A DNA stretch of 64,000 nucleotides, taken from Sva-07 sp942492715 (lineage in GTDB: Bacteria; Actinomycetota; Acidimicrobiia; Acidimicrobiales; Ilumatobacteraceae). The notes beneath the pieces are model-generated. The model made no database searches. It saw nothing but the letters and a program-made list of their open reading frames with translations, and was not told the DNA's origin. Made by a program: the position numbers and the translations under genes. Below, piece by piece: positions 16,834-25,186 of the stretch (the stretch's first letter is position 1; every line of letters begins with the position of its first letter). The stretch covers positions 124,001 through 188,000 of the forward strand of contig CALOFW010000017.1 in assembly GCA_942492715.1 (NCBI GenBank), given 5' to 3'.

Positions 16834-18165
16834 TCAGTCGGTCGGGCGACGACTCAGGCGCACCAAGCCGGTGCCGCCGAGAAGCGTGACCAGCGCAATG
16901 AGTACCAGGGTCCACGACGAGCTGCCAGTACTCGGCAGCTGTGTCGTTTGCGCAACAGTGGCCTGGGCCGGAGGCGCCACTGCCGGCGGGTCGACTGCCG
17001 GCGGGACGACTGCCGGCGGGACGACTGCCGGCGGGACGACTGGCGGCTCCGAGGCGACCGAGCTGGTCGGGGTATCGCACACTGCACCGTCCAGCTGGCT
17101 CAGGTCACCAGGATCGAAGGTCGTCACGGCGGCCAGGTCGAAGTAGTAACCCGGGTCGGCGACGGCCTCGTAGCTGCCGTCCGGCTGCAACACCCAGTCG
17201 TAGCCGACGGGCGAGGTCGGGAGCACCACGGTTCCGGGAGCATCGCAGGTCGGATCGGTCACGGACGGATCGACGGGAATCGCCTCGATCGGCAGCGGAG
17301 GCAGCGGAGGCAGCGGAGGCAGTGTCTGACACTGCCGGCCGGTCAGCTGGTCCGTCTCGTACGGCCCGAACGTGGCGTCTCCGACGATGACGTAGCCTTC
17401 GTCAGCGACGGCGGTGTACGTGCCGTCCTCGTTCTCGGTCCAGGTGTAGCCCTCGCCCTCGGACAGGACGACGGTCCCTTCGGCGAAGCAATCCGGCGAC
17501 GTGTACTCCACCGACGGCTCCACTTCGATGGGCTGGCACGGAACCTCGCGGGTCTTCACGCGGGTTTCGCCGTCGTGGCGAGCCTGCCATTCACGCTGGT
17601 ACGTGTCCGTCCAGTTGCCGTGCGGTGCGGGACTGCCCAGGGGGTCCGGGCTGTCCTCCCACGACGTGTGGGTCTCGGGCGACCATTTCGCCCATTCGGA
17701 CCATGCGGTCCATTCGGTGAAGTAGCCCTCGGTGCCGGCGACTCCGGGGACTCCCGGGTTCCGGTGGAACCAGGACGAGTTGCCGCTGTTGCCGTGCGAG
17801 GCGTTGAACGTGCCGAACGTGTTCTGGTCGGGGCCACCGTTCGTCTTCGGGCCGACCCACTTGCCCCGGTCGTCAGTCGGGAAGTTCGGCTCGTAGTCCT
17901 GTGGGCCGTGCGTGTTGTCCGGCGCCCAGACCCACCACTTGCTCGGGATCTCCTCCGTGCCTTCTTCACCCGGAACCCATTCGCGGGTCCGCTCGTGGGT
18001 GAACTTGGCGAAGTGGTACTGCGTGTACTCCTCGTAGCACCCCTCTTCCTGGGGAACCTCCCTGGGGGGCGGGCTGTGGTCCGCCTCCGCCGGTGCGCCT
18101 GCCATGGCGAACACTCCGGCAAGGGCTGCGGCCCCGAGCATCGCTCCAAGAATTCGTCCCTTCAT
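16834..18165 (-). CDS. LPXTG cell-wall anchored protein
   Basis: This 443-residue secreted protein has a signal peptide at residues 1-28 (MKGRILGAMLGAAALAGVF, cleavage near AEA-DH). Its ectodomain is rich in Trp, Glu, Pro and Gly (WVPGEEG, SKWWVWAPD, FTEWTAWSEWAKW). Short domains follow with paired cysteines and repeated G-Y/D-x-Y-x-A-V-A-D-x-G-Y motifs, then a Pro/Val stalk (VVPPA repeats), LPSTG, a hydrophobic helix and a positive tail (RLSRRPTD). Sortase should cleave after LPST and join it to peptidoglycan; no sortase gene is in the window. The start is fixed by GAAGGAGG 5 nt before the ATG at 18165. The ectodomain is not recognised; a surface-display role is inference. Confidence 0.85.
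   Translation of the reverse strand: MKGRILGAMLGAAALAGVFAMAGAPAEADHSPPPREVPQEEGCYEEYTQYHFAKFTHERTREWVPGEEGTEEIPSKWWVWAPDNTHGPQDYEPNFPTDDRGKWVGPKTNGGPDQNTFGTFNASHGNSGNSSWFHRNPGVPGVAGTEGYFTEWTAWSEWAKWSPETHTSWEDSPDPLGSPAPHGNWTDTYQREWQARHDGETRVKTREVPCQPIEVEPSVEYTSPDCFAEGTVVLSEGEGYTWTENEDGTYTAVADEGYVIVGDATFGPYETDQLTGRQCQTLPPLPPLPPLPIEAIPVDPSVTDPTCDAPGTVVLPTSPVGYDWVLQPDGSYEAVADPGYYFDLAAVTTFDPGDLSQLDGAVCDTPTSSVASEPPVVPPAVVPPAVVPPAVDPPAVAPPAQATVAQTTQLPSTGSSSWTLVLIALVTLLGGTGLVRLSRRPTD
16979..17038. repeat. Four 15-bp direct repeats (VVPPA stalk)
   Basis: Four head-to-tail units of ACTGCCGGCGGGACG (the first has TCG in place of ACG) encode the proline-rich wall-spanning stalk of the LPXTG protein. A shorter 9-bp repeat (GGCAGCGGA, 17291-17317) encodes PPL units in the same gene. 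Confidence 0.85.
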
Positions 18166-18329
18166 GACTGCCTCCTTCGGCTGGGTCACGCTCAATAACG
18201 GGCGGAACGTCTGTCTCTCCTTCTCACTATGCGTGAAAATCGCCCCGGATACCAGTCAAGTTTGGCCCGATTTGAGCACTCTCCGTGGCAATCACCTCAC
18301 AGCGGCTCGCGGGGCCGCGAGCGGACGGC

Positions 18330-19350
18330 TCAGCGAGATGGCGTGGCGTCGGCAAGATCGGCGCGCACGCTCGCCGACAGCGCCTCGAGGTACGCGTCGT
18401 AGCCCTTGCTGCTGGGGTGGAACGAGGCACCGCTGATCGTCAGCGGGCCGTCGTCCCAGTGCTCGCGCACGGTGCCGTCGGCGGTCATGCTGCGCTTCAG
18501 CGTCTCGCCGAACACGGCATCGTTGACGTACCGATCCCGTTGCCAGAACCGACAGGCGCCGTGGTTGTCGAAGTGCTCGACGACCGACACGAAGGCGATG
18601 TCGGCGCCCGTTCGAGCCGTGGCGACACGGGTGGCGAGCAGGATCTGGGCGTTGAAGCGGTCGACCTGCTCGTCGACCCAGTCGGCCTCGCCCCTGCTGA
18701 ACCCGGTGACGCCCTCGCACCAGCGGTCACTCTGCATCAGACGGGGATATCCGAGCACGCGGACGGCGATCCGTGGGTAGCGCTCACCGATCTCGGCGTA
18801 CGTGTCGATGAGGTCGGTGCGGAGTTCGGCGAGATTCGCGATCTGGTTGTCGGACGACCTGTCACATCCCACCGAGGTGATGCACCGCACGAGGGTGTCG
18901 GGCCAGTTCTCGCCGCGGACGGTACGGAGGTCGTTGCCGCCGATCGTCATCGCGACGAGCGTCCCCGCGCCGTCACCGCGGAATCGCCGCGACGTCGACC
19001 TGGTTCGCGATGTCGGCCACCACGGCACCCGCGCAGGCGACGAACACCGACTCGGCGCCGATCTGCTCTGCGAGGCGCGGCCCCGGGGTCTCGTCGAGTT
19101 CGCGGCTGCAGTCGCTGTTGCCGATGCGCGTCGACGGGGCGAACGTCTGGGCGGCAGGTCCGTGATCGTCGTAGTCGGAGGCGTTGCGGTGGATGCCGGT
19201 GCCCGAGCTGTAGGAGTCGCCGAGCGTCACGACACGTTCGATGCTCGGCGCCGCGGCGCTCGTCGACGCCTCGGTCGCCACCGATGCCACCAACGCCGCG
19301 GGCGCGGCCAGACAGGCCACGAGCATGATCAGGCGGGTCGGCGACGACAC
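18330..19350 (-). pseudogene. Secreted SGNH/GDSL hydrolase, broken by a +1 frameshift
   Basis: Two overlapping minus-strand frames together make one SGNH hydrolase. The N-terminal part (19350 down to about 18973) carries a signal peptide and block I GDSYSSGTG. The C-terminal part (about 19000 down to 18330) carries block III GGND and the catalytic FHPSSKGY. The switch falls near 18970-18985, where one extra base would restore ...VAAIP to ...GDGAGTLVAMTIGGND. Both halves keep all conserved blocks, so the break is recent or an assembly error. The GTG at 19350 has a TAGCCT hexamer (19358-19363) 7 nt upstream. The family cleaves acyl esters or polysaccharide acetyls outside the cell. Confidence 0.8.
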
Positions 19351-19357
19351 CCCAGCC

Positions 19358-19363
19358 AGGCTA
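19358..19363 (-). promoter_or_regulatory. -10 element (TAGCCT) of the SGNH hydrolase gene
   Basis: TAGCCT on the minus strand lies 7 nt upstream of the GTG at 19350, consistent with leaderless transcription. Confidence 0.45.
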
Positions 19364-19409
19364 GGCGCACCTCCACACCCTGGCGACGCGGCCGCCCGAC
19401 GTCACGCGA

Positions 19410-20237
19410 TCAGGTCGACGCGTCCCGGACGCGACGCACCAGCACCTCTTGGGCGATCGTCGCCGCGTGGAGCCCGTCGATACGGATCACGTCGCCCGTG
19501 ACCAGGCCCCGTCCTCCGTTCAACCCGTGCGATCGGGTGTCGAACCAGTGCCACTGCGATGGATCGGTCGGCCGCTGGAACCACACGGAGTGATCGAGGC
19601 TCGCACCCTGGAACAGCTTGCGATCGCCGACGTCGCCGGCCGCATCCGGATGGGGCAGCCGCGCCGCTCGGGACGGGGCGGCATCGGACATGAACGCGAG
19701 GGCGCATTGATGATCGGCGGGATCGTCGCCCAGCTCGGCGTTCAAGCGGATCCAGTAGCCCATCGTGCCGTCGTCGAGGAAGGTCGCCTTGCGCTCGAGC
19801 AGCCCGGCCCAGGAATGATCCGGCAGCGTCGGGTCGTCGTGTGCAGGGAGTCCGGGTGGAAGGAGAGCGATCTGCACGTCGGCTTCGTTCTCGACGATCT
19901 GGAACGACACCGACAGGTTGAGGATCGCCCCGCCCGACTGGCGGGCGACGACCTGGCGGGTGCTGAACGACCGTCCGTCGCGGAGTCGCTCGACCTCGTA
20001 ACGGATCGGTTCGTCGTTCGTGCCCGGTCGGATGAAGTACGAGTGCAGCGAATGGGCCGGCCGATCGACCGACACCGTGCGCGAGGCGGCCCGCAGCGCC
20101 TGCGCCACCACCTGCCCGCCGAACAGGCGTCCACCCCAGGGATATCGGGCAGCGATCCCGACGAACGTGTCGGGCCCATGTGGCTCCAGCTCCAGGAGTT
20201 CGCTGAACTCGATGTCGTGAATCCGGCGGGAGTCCAT
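19410..20237 (-). CDS. tesB: Acyl-CoA thioesterase II (TesB-like)
   Basis: This 275-residue double hot-dog thioesterase has a first half with the family block RLFGGQVVAQALRAA and HSLHSYFIRPG, and a second half with LDHSVWFQRP and the terminal block HAATIAQEVLVRR, whose glutamine belongs to the Asp-Ser/Thr-Gln catalytic set. It hydrolyses medium and long acyl-CoA to free acid and CoA in the cytoplasm. The ATG at 20237 is chosen because TACATT (20244-20249, minus strand) stands exactly 6 nt upstream; an in-frame GTG at 20267 has no supporting signal. Confidence 0.92.
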   Translation of the reverse strand: MDSRRIHDIEFSELLELEPHGPDTFVGIAARYPWGGRLFGGQVVAQALRAASRTVSVDRPAHSLHSYFIRPGTNDEPIRYEVERLRDGRSFSTRQVVARQSGGAILNLSVSFQIVENEADVQIALLPPGLPAHDDPTLPDHSWAGLLERKATFLDDGTMGYWIRLNAELGDDPADHQCALAFMSDAAPSRAARLPHPDAAGDVGDRKLFQGASLDHSVWFQRPTDPSQWHWFDTRSHGLNGGRGLVTGDVIRIDGLHAATIAQEVLVRRVRDAST

Positions 20238-20243
20238 CGGGCC

Positions 20244-20249
20244 AATGTA
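20244..20249 (-). promoter_or_regulatory. -10 element (TACATT) of tesB
   Basis: TACATT on the minus strand lies 6 nt before the tesB ATG, the leaderless spacing shared by other genes in the window. Confidence 0.5.
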
Positions 20250-20298
20250 ACGATTGGTGTCCGACACCGATCGATACCCGGAGCGGTGGGCTCAGTAG

Positions 20299-20439
20299 TC
20301 GGCGACGAAGTGGCTCAGGCCCGGTGCGTTCGACGACTGGCAGATGCCGGACCCCGGCCATCACGCGATCCTCGAGCGATCGGTGGGCCAGTTCGTCGAG
20401 AACAGCGGGCACACGAGCCTGATCGAGAAGCTCAACTGA
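20299..20439 (+). pseudogene. Possible remnant of a gene 3' end
   Basis: Between TAG at 20296 and TGA at 20437 is a 46-codon stretch with coding-like composition (FDDWQMPDPGHHAILERS...IEKLN). It has no convincing start. It could be the tail of a lost hydrolase-type gene, but the family is not recognised. A 22-codon minus-strand fragment ending SHFVADY overlaps it and is equally unassigned. Confidence 0.25.
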
Positions 20440-20452
20440 CCCACACTGGGGC

Positions 20453-20458
20453 GATACT
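20453..20458 (+). promoter_or_regulatory. -10 element (GATACT) of the DsbA-like gene
   Basis: GATACT lies 6 nt before the ATG at 20465. It is a one-base variant of the TAnnnT pattern. Confidence 0.4.
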
Positions 20459-20464
20459 GGGGGC

Positions 20465-21079
20465 ATGTCACCCACGGTCGAAGTGTTCGCCGACATCACG
20501 TGCCCGTTCACCCACGTCGGGCTCAAGCAGGTGGTCCGCCACGTCGACGAGATGGACTCACCCATCGACGTCGTCGTACGCGCCTGGCCGCTCGAGTGGG
20601 TGAACGGCGCCCCGCTCGACGTGGCAGCGGTGGCCGTGAAGGCCGAGGCCCTGACCGACCAGCTCGGCGTCGACGACTTCTCCGGGCTCCGGGCGGATCG
20701 GTGGCCGTCCAGCACGATTGCTGCGCTCAACCTGGCTGCGTCGGCCTACGAGCGCGACGCGGCAACGGGCCTGGCGGTCAGCCTCGAGCTGCGCGCTGCG
20801 CTGTTCGAGCACGGTGTCGACATCGCCGACCCTGACGCACTGGCCCTGATCGCCGCCGCCCACCGCCTGCCCTCGCCCGGCGATTCGCCGGCCGCCGCCG
20901 TCGAGCGCGACTACCGCAACGGCCAGGAGCGAGGGGTGCAGGGCTCGCCGCACTTCTTCGTCGGCACCGACGGATTCTTCTGCCCGGCCCTCGACCTCGG
21001 CCACGACGCCGATGGACATCTCACCGCACGGTTCGACAGCGACATGCTCGCCGACTTCTTCGCCCGCATCGACGCCTGA
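20465..21079 (+). CDS. DsbA-family thioredoxin-fold oxidoreductase
   Basis: This 204-residue DsbA-like protein of the FrnE/2-hydroxychromene-2-carboxylate isomerase group has a thioredoxin fold with an inserted helical domain. The redox position is C13-P-F-T, with a single cysteine, so it is more likely a glutathione/mycothiol-type transferase or isomerase than a disulfide oxidase. The cis-proline loop is VQGSPHFF near residue 162. There is no signal peptide, so it is cytoplasmic. The substrate is unknown. Confidence 0.87.
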   Translation: MSPTVEVFADITCPFTHVGLKQVVRHVDEMDSPIDVVVRAWPLEWVNGAPLDVAAVAVKAEALTDQLGVDDFSGLRADRWPSSTIAALNLAASAYERDAATGLAVSLELRAALFEHGVDIADPDALALIAAAHRLPSPGDSPAAAVERDYRNGQERGVQGSPHFFVGTDGFFCPALDLGHDADGHLTARFDSDMLADFFARIDA

Positions 21080-21256
21080 GTCCTGGATCCCGACCCGAGG
21101 GCTCCGGCCGGAGGGGGGAGGACGGCCGAGCCACTCGGGCGGGATCTGTACGAAGAGTACGGAGCACGGATGACTCCCGGATGACGAGAACGTGGCCGTC
21201 GAGCAATCAGACGGTGAACTCCAGTGTGCAACACTCGCACCGGAGAGGGAGGTCGA

Positions 21257-21556
21257 ATGGACATCGGAAGTGTGCTCGCCGTTCTGCTGCTCGGATTCGT
21301 GTGCGGCGCGATCGGGCGAGCGGTCGTCCCCAACGACGCGTTCCGCACGATGAGCGGCTGGCAATCGTGGCTCGCGTCGACCGGACTCGGCCTGCTCGGG
21401 GCGCTCGTCGGCTACGGCATCTTCACCGGCATCTTCGGCATCGGCGACGACGACAAGTTCGACTGGGGCGGGATCGTCGGCGCCGTGATCGGGGCGATCA
21501 TCGTTGTCGCCGTCGGCTCGTGGGCGATCAAGAAGTTCGCCAGGACGACGACCTGA
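21257..21556 (+). CDS. GlsB/YeaQ/YmgE family membrane protein
   Basis: This 99-residue small membrane protein has three hydrophobic helices (about 5-22, 35-58, 72-92) and the family's G-x-I-G-R motif (CGAIGRAVVPND) after the first helix. The family was once named transglycosylase-associated; its members are linked to stress and cell-envelope conditions, with no enzymatic role proven. The ATG at 21257 has GGGAGG 4 nt upstream, so it is translated from a leadered message. A strong hairpin follows the stop. Confidence 0.85.
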   Translation: MDIGSVLAVLLLGFVCGAIGRAVVPNDAFRTMSGWQSWLASTGLGLLGALVGYGIFTGIFGIGDDDKFDWGGIVGAVIGAIIVVAVGSWAIKKFARTTT

Positions 21557-21560
21557 CACT

Positions 21561-21584
21561 GCGTCGGCGCGAACCCGCCGACGC
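21561..21584 (+). terminator. Hairpin terminator after the GlsB-like gene
   Basis: GCGTCGGCG (21561-21569) and CGCCGACGC (21576-21584) pair perfectly over 9 bp around CGAACC, 5 nt past the stop. It also separates the gene from the amidase promoter. Confidence 0.55.
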
Positions 21585-21591
21585 CGCGTGC

Positions 21592-21597
21592 TATCAC
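21592..21597 (+). promoter_or_regulatory. -10 element (TATCAC) of amidase 1
   Basis: TATCAC lies 6 nt before the ATG at 21604. GGGAGG between them directly abuts the ATG and is too close to act as a ribosome site. Confidence 0.4.
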
Positions 21598-21603
21598 GGG
21601 AGG

Positions 21604-23076
21604 ATGGGGAACCTCGCTGACGACACCCGGTGGCTCGACGCCACTGCACAGGCCGAACTGATCTCGACCCGAGAGGCCACGTCGACCGAGCTCGTCGACG
21701 GCGCGATCGAGCGGATCGAGCAACTCGACGGAGCGATCAACGCGGTGATCATGCGGTGGTTCGACCGAGCGCGGGCGCAAGCAGCCGCCTTCGACGAACT
21801 CCCGCTCGCCACCGAACGACGGGAGACGCCCTTCGCCGGCGTGCCGTTCCTCCTCAAGGATCTCCACAACCACGTGGCCGGTCTGCCATTGACGTCGGGC
21901 AACCGTGCGGCGCGCGATGCGATGCCGCTGTCGACCCACGACTCCAACCTCGTCGTCAGGTTCCGCGAAGCAGGGCTCATCACGCTCGGTCGCACGAACA
22001 GCCCCGAGTTCGGGAGTCTGCCGGTGACGGAGCCGCTCGCCTACGGCCCGACCCGCAACCCCTGGAACATCGACCACACGCCGGGCGGATCGAGTGGCGG
22101 TGCCGCGGCCGCGGTGGCGGCGGGCATGGTGCCGATCGCCCACGCCAGCGACGGCGGTGGCTCGATTCGCATTCCGGCTTCGTGTTGCGGGCTCGTGGGT
22201 TTGAAGCCGACACAGGGCCGGGTGTCGATGGGACCCGAGCGCGACGAGTCGGGGCTGAGCACCCAGCTGTGCGTCAGTCGCACCGTTCGTGACACGGCGC
22301 GAATGCTCGACGTGGTCAATGGCCCGGGTGTGGGCGACACGGTGATCGCTCCCGCACCGACGCGTCCGTACGTCGAGGAGCTCGGCGCCGACCCCGGCCG
22401 TCTGCGCATCGGGCTGCTCGACACCCACCCGATCGGCGGGGCGCTGCACGACGACTGCATCGATGCGGTGCGCTCGGCGGCTGCGCTGCTCGAGGGGCTC
22501 GGCCACGACGTCACGCCCGGTCATCCGCCGGTGCTCGAGGACCGCGAGTTCCCCCGTCGCTTCGCCGCGATGTGGGCAACGCTGATGGCAGTCGGCATCG
22601 AAGCGCTGGGCGTCACCCTCGATCGCGAGATGACCGCCGACGACATCGAGCCGGTCAACTGGGCGCAGGGCGAGTACGCCGGTCATCTCTCGGCGACCCA
22701 GTACGCAACCGCACTCGCAGCGGTGTCGCAGTACCGGCGACAGGTGCATCAGTGGTGGGCAGATGGCTGGGACCTCCTGCTCACTCCCACCGTGGCGGCA
22801 CCCCCGCTGCGCATCGGTGCCCTGTACGACGCCGACGACGGCATCGCCACCGACGACGCACTGGCGCCGTCGATTCGCGCCGGTCAGTTCGTCCCCTTCA
22901 CGCCGCCGTTCAATGCGACCGGACAGCCCGCGATCAGCTTGCCGCTGCACTGGAACCAGGCCGGGCTGCCGATCGGCGTCCAGCTGGTCGCGGCCTACGG
23001 CCGTGAGGACGTACTCATTCGCGTCGCGAGCCAACTCGAAGCCGCGGCCCCCTGGTCGCAGCGCCGCCCGATGTGA
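21604..23076 (+). CDS. Amidase-signature family hydrolase (1)
   Basis: This 490-residue amidase-signature enzyme has a complete Ser-cisSer-Lys triad: K85 in FLLKDLHN, cis-Ser S163 in PGGSSGG, and nucleophile S187 in DGGGSIRIPAS. It hydrolyses an amide to acid plus ammonia or amine in the cytoplasm; the substrate cannot be read from sequence. The ATG at 21604 is chosen for the TATCAC at 6 nt and because family similarity begins there; the open frame runs further upstream without homology. It is convergent with the P450. A distant paralogue is at 58417-59883. Confidence 0.93.
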   Translation: MGNLADDTRWLDATAQAELISTREATSTELVDGAIERIEQLDGAINAVIMRWFDRARAQAAAFDELPLATERRETPFAGVPFLLKDLHNHVAGLPLTSGNRAARDAMPLSTHDSNLVVRFREAGLITLGRTNSPEFGSLPVTEPLAYGPTRNPWNIDHTPGGSSGGAAAAVAAGMVPIAHASDGGGSIRIPASCCGLVGLKPTQGRVSMGPERDESGLSTQLCVSRTVRDTARMLDVVNGPGVGDTVIAPAPTRPYVEELGADPGRLRIGLLDTHPIGGALHDDCIDAVRSAAALLEGLGHDVTPGHPPVLEDREFPRRFAAMWATLMAVGIEALGVTLDREMTADDIEPVNWAQGEYAGHLSATQYATALAAVSQYRRQVHQWWADGWDLLLTPTVAAPPLRIGALYDADDGIATDDALAPSIRAGQFVPFTPPFNATGQPAISLPLHWNQAGLPIGVQLVAAYGREDVLIRVASQLEAAAPWSQRRPM

Positions 23077-23101
23077 CATCGATGTCGGACACCGATCGAT
23101 G
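23077..23101. terminator. Weak inverted repeat between convergent amidase and P450
   Basis: CATCGAT (23077-23083) and ATCGATG (23095-23101) pair over 7 bp around an 11-nt loop, immediately after the amidase stop and just past the P450 stop on the other strand. Confidence 0.3.
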
Positions 23102-23103
23102 CA

Positions 23104-24312
23104 TCAGCGAACGGTGACGGGGAGGGCGGCGGGGCTGCGGCCGAGGACCTGGCGCCACTCGACGGCGTCGGCCCCGTCGAGATCACCGACGGGGACGACC
23201 GTGTCGCCCAGACCGGCGAGTGCCGATTCACGAACCACTTCCTCGAGCGTCATCCGGGCGAGCGCAGCCCCGAGGCAGTAGTGCGGTCCCGATCCGAATG
23301 CGAGCAGCTTCGGTGAGCCGGGCTCGAGGAACCGGCCGGGCCGGAACACGTCCGGGTCACCCCACACATCGGTCTGGCGGCTGGTCGACGCGGTGCTCAG
23401 GAACACCAGGCTGCCGGCCGGTCGCTCGATGCCGCCGATCATCACCGGCTCGGTCAGTGTGCGAGGCACGATCGTGATGCTCGGCTCGAATCGGATCGTC
23501 TCGTTGACGACCGCCCCGACGATCGAGGGGTCGGACCGGACATCGGCCAACGCATCCGGGTTCCGGAGCAGCGCGAGCAGGGAGCACCCGATCTGACTGG
23601 ACGTGGTGTCGTGGCCGCCGACGATCAGGTTGCCGACCATCGTGACGACCTCGTCGTGGGTCAGGCGATCCCCCGCCTCCTCTGCGTCGAGCAGTGCGCT
23701 GATCAGATCGTCGCCGCGCTCGCTCGCCCGCGCAGCGATCATCCGCTCGACGTCGGCCATCAGATCGACGACCGCGACCTCGGCACGGGCGATCTGGTCG
23801 GGGTCCATGAACCCGAACACGGGGCTGAGTGCGTCGCCGTAGCCGACGAAGTCGGCGACCTCGGCGTCGGGCACGCCGAGGAGCCGGCAGATGACCGTGA
23901 TCGGCACGTCGGCGAGGAGCTCGACGAGGTCGCCGTCACCCGCTGCGACCAGATCGGACAGTCGCTCAGCGGTGAGCTCGGCAGCGAGTTCTCGGTGCCG
24001 TTCCACCGAGCGTGGCGTGAAGACACGGGCCGCGAGTCGGCGGAGCCGATGGTGGGCGTCGCCGTCGTTGGTGAACATCAGCTGCGAGTACCAGCTGCGC
24101 AGGGGCCCCTCGGGTACCCCGAGCACGTCGAAGATCGACAGGCCCACACCGGCAGCTCGTGGGTCGTGGGCGAGACTCTCCACCTCGCGGTATCGCAGGA
24201 CGACGACGGCACCACTCAACGCGGCGGTTCCCGACGGCCCTGCCTCGCGCCCGGTGCGCAGCATCTCGTGCAGCGAATCGTCGAAGACGCTCTCCACCAG
24301 CATGTCGGTCAT
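23104..24312 (-). CDS. Cytochrome P450
   Basis: This 402-residue class I bacterial P450 has the oxygen-binding I-helix GGHDTT (232-237), the K-helix E271-x-x-R274, and the heme loop FGSGPHYCLG with the axial ligand C346. Length and motif spacing are complete. The enzyme needs ferredoxin and a reductase; neither is adjacent. The ATG at 24312 is preceded by a GGGGGGA site. The substrate is unknown; it is most similar in style to CYP107/CYP125-like hydroxylases, but no assignment is made. Confidence 0.94.
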   Translation of the reverse strand: MTDMLVESVFDDSLHEMLRTGREAGPSGTAALSGAVVVLRYREVESLAHDPRAAGVGLSIFDVLGVPEGPLRSWYSQLMFTNDGDAHHRLRRLAARVFTPRSVERHRELAAELTAERLSDLVAAGDGDLVELLADVPITVICRLLGVPDAEVADFVGYGDALSPVFGFMDPDQIARAEVAVVDLMADVERMIAARASERGDDLISALLDAEEAGDRLTHDEVVTMVGNLIVGGHDTTSSQIGCSLLALLRNPDALADVRSDPSIVGAVVNETIRFEPSITIVPRTLTEPVMIGGIERPAGSLVFLSTASTSRQTDVWGDPDVFRPGRFLEPGSPKLLAFGSGPHYCLGAALARMTLEEVVRESALAGLGDTVVPVGDLDGADAVEWRQVLGRSPAALPVTVR

Positions 24313-24441
24313 GGTCCCCCCAACTCTCCGTGCGGCGGTGCCGCCTCCCCGCCGGAATTCTCATCGGTGGTCGGCGAGGCCGCAAGTGGCACCGGTCACG
24401 CGAGCGAGGCGCGGCGACGAGCGGCGCGCCGAGGAGTCGAT

Positions 24442-25113
24442 ATGGTCGTCCGGGTGAGCACGGACGCCGCCGATGCCGGACCCGAGATCGAGGCGGTGAT
24501 CTTCGACTTCGCGGGCGTCCTCACCACGAGCCCTGCGGTCGGCATGCTCGAGCGGGCAGAGCGGTTCGATCTCGACCTCGCGACGTTCCTGCCGATCGTG
24601 ATGGGGCCACTCGACGTCGACAGCGACCACCCGTACCACGAACTCGAGCGCGGTCGGATCACGATGGAGGAGTTCGACGCCGCCATCGAGCCGATGTGGC
24701 GCGCCGCCGGGCTCACCGAGTTCCCGACGATCCCCCGCGGCCACGAACTGCTCGCGATGGTCGAACCGGTCACGGCGATGGTCGACGCCGCTCGTGACAT
24801 TCGGGCAGCAGGCCTCCCGACTGCGATCCTCACCAACAACACGCGGGAGTGGGGTGCATGGCGTGAGGCGTGGGATGCCGACAACCTCGTCGACGTCGTG
24901 ATCGACTCGAGTGAGGTCGGGCTGCGCAAACCGAACCCGGCGATCTTCGAGCTCACGGTCGAACGTCTCGGCGGACCGCCGATCGGGCGGTGCCTGTTCC
25001 TCGACGACTTCCCGTGGAACGTCGCCGCGGCAGAGGCGCTGGGCTTCCAGACGATCCACGTGACCGATCCGGTCGCCGCCGCCGCCGCAGTGCGTTCACG
25101 CCTCGGTCTCTGA
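24442..25113 (+). CDS. HAD-IA family hydrolase (soluble epoxide hydrolase N-terminal type)
   Basis: This 223-residue HAD-superfamily protein has motif I FDFAGVLT, motif II ILTNNT, a motif III lysine in GLRKPNPAIF, and motif IV FLDDFPWN. In motif I the second aspartate (DxD) is replaced by alanine (D-F-A-G); this group often has glycine there, so phosphatase activity may be weak or different. The helical cap lies between motifs I and II. The ATG at 24442 has GAGGAG 5 nt upstream. It is divergent from the P450. Confidence 0.85.
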   Translation: MVVRVSTDAADAGPEIEAVIFDFAGVLTTSPAVGMLERAERFDLDLATFLPIVMGPLDVDSDHPYHELERGRITMEEFDAAIEPMWRAAGLTEFPTIPRGHELLAMVEPVTAMVDAARDIRAAGLPTAILTNNTREWGAWREAWDADNLVDVVIDSSEVGLRKPNPAIFELTVERLGGPPIGRCLFLDDFPWNVAAAEALGFQTIHVTDPVAAAAAVRSRLGL

Positions 25114-25186
25114 GTTCCGACCGACCGTGGTGTGAAGACACGGCCCGCGCCCCGCAGTCGCGCCCGGCATCGGCAACGATGGCGAG

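Noticed and set aside
16979..17038. Short direct repeats that could suggest a CRISPR or other array
   Set aside because: They are head-to-tail 15-bp coding repeats without spacers and encode the VVPPA stalk of the LPXTG protein.
18226..18259. TTGACT...CATAGT as a promoter for the LPXTG gene
   Set aside because: The spacer is 22 nt, too long for a standard promoter, and no better -10 fits. A promoter in this relatively AT-rich gap is likely but not located.
20263..23100. Shared GACACCGATCGAT at 20263-20275 and 23088-23100
   Set aside because: Only 13 bases match, the flanks differ, and the two sites have different contexts (a gene start and a convergent gene end); chance is sufficient.
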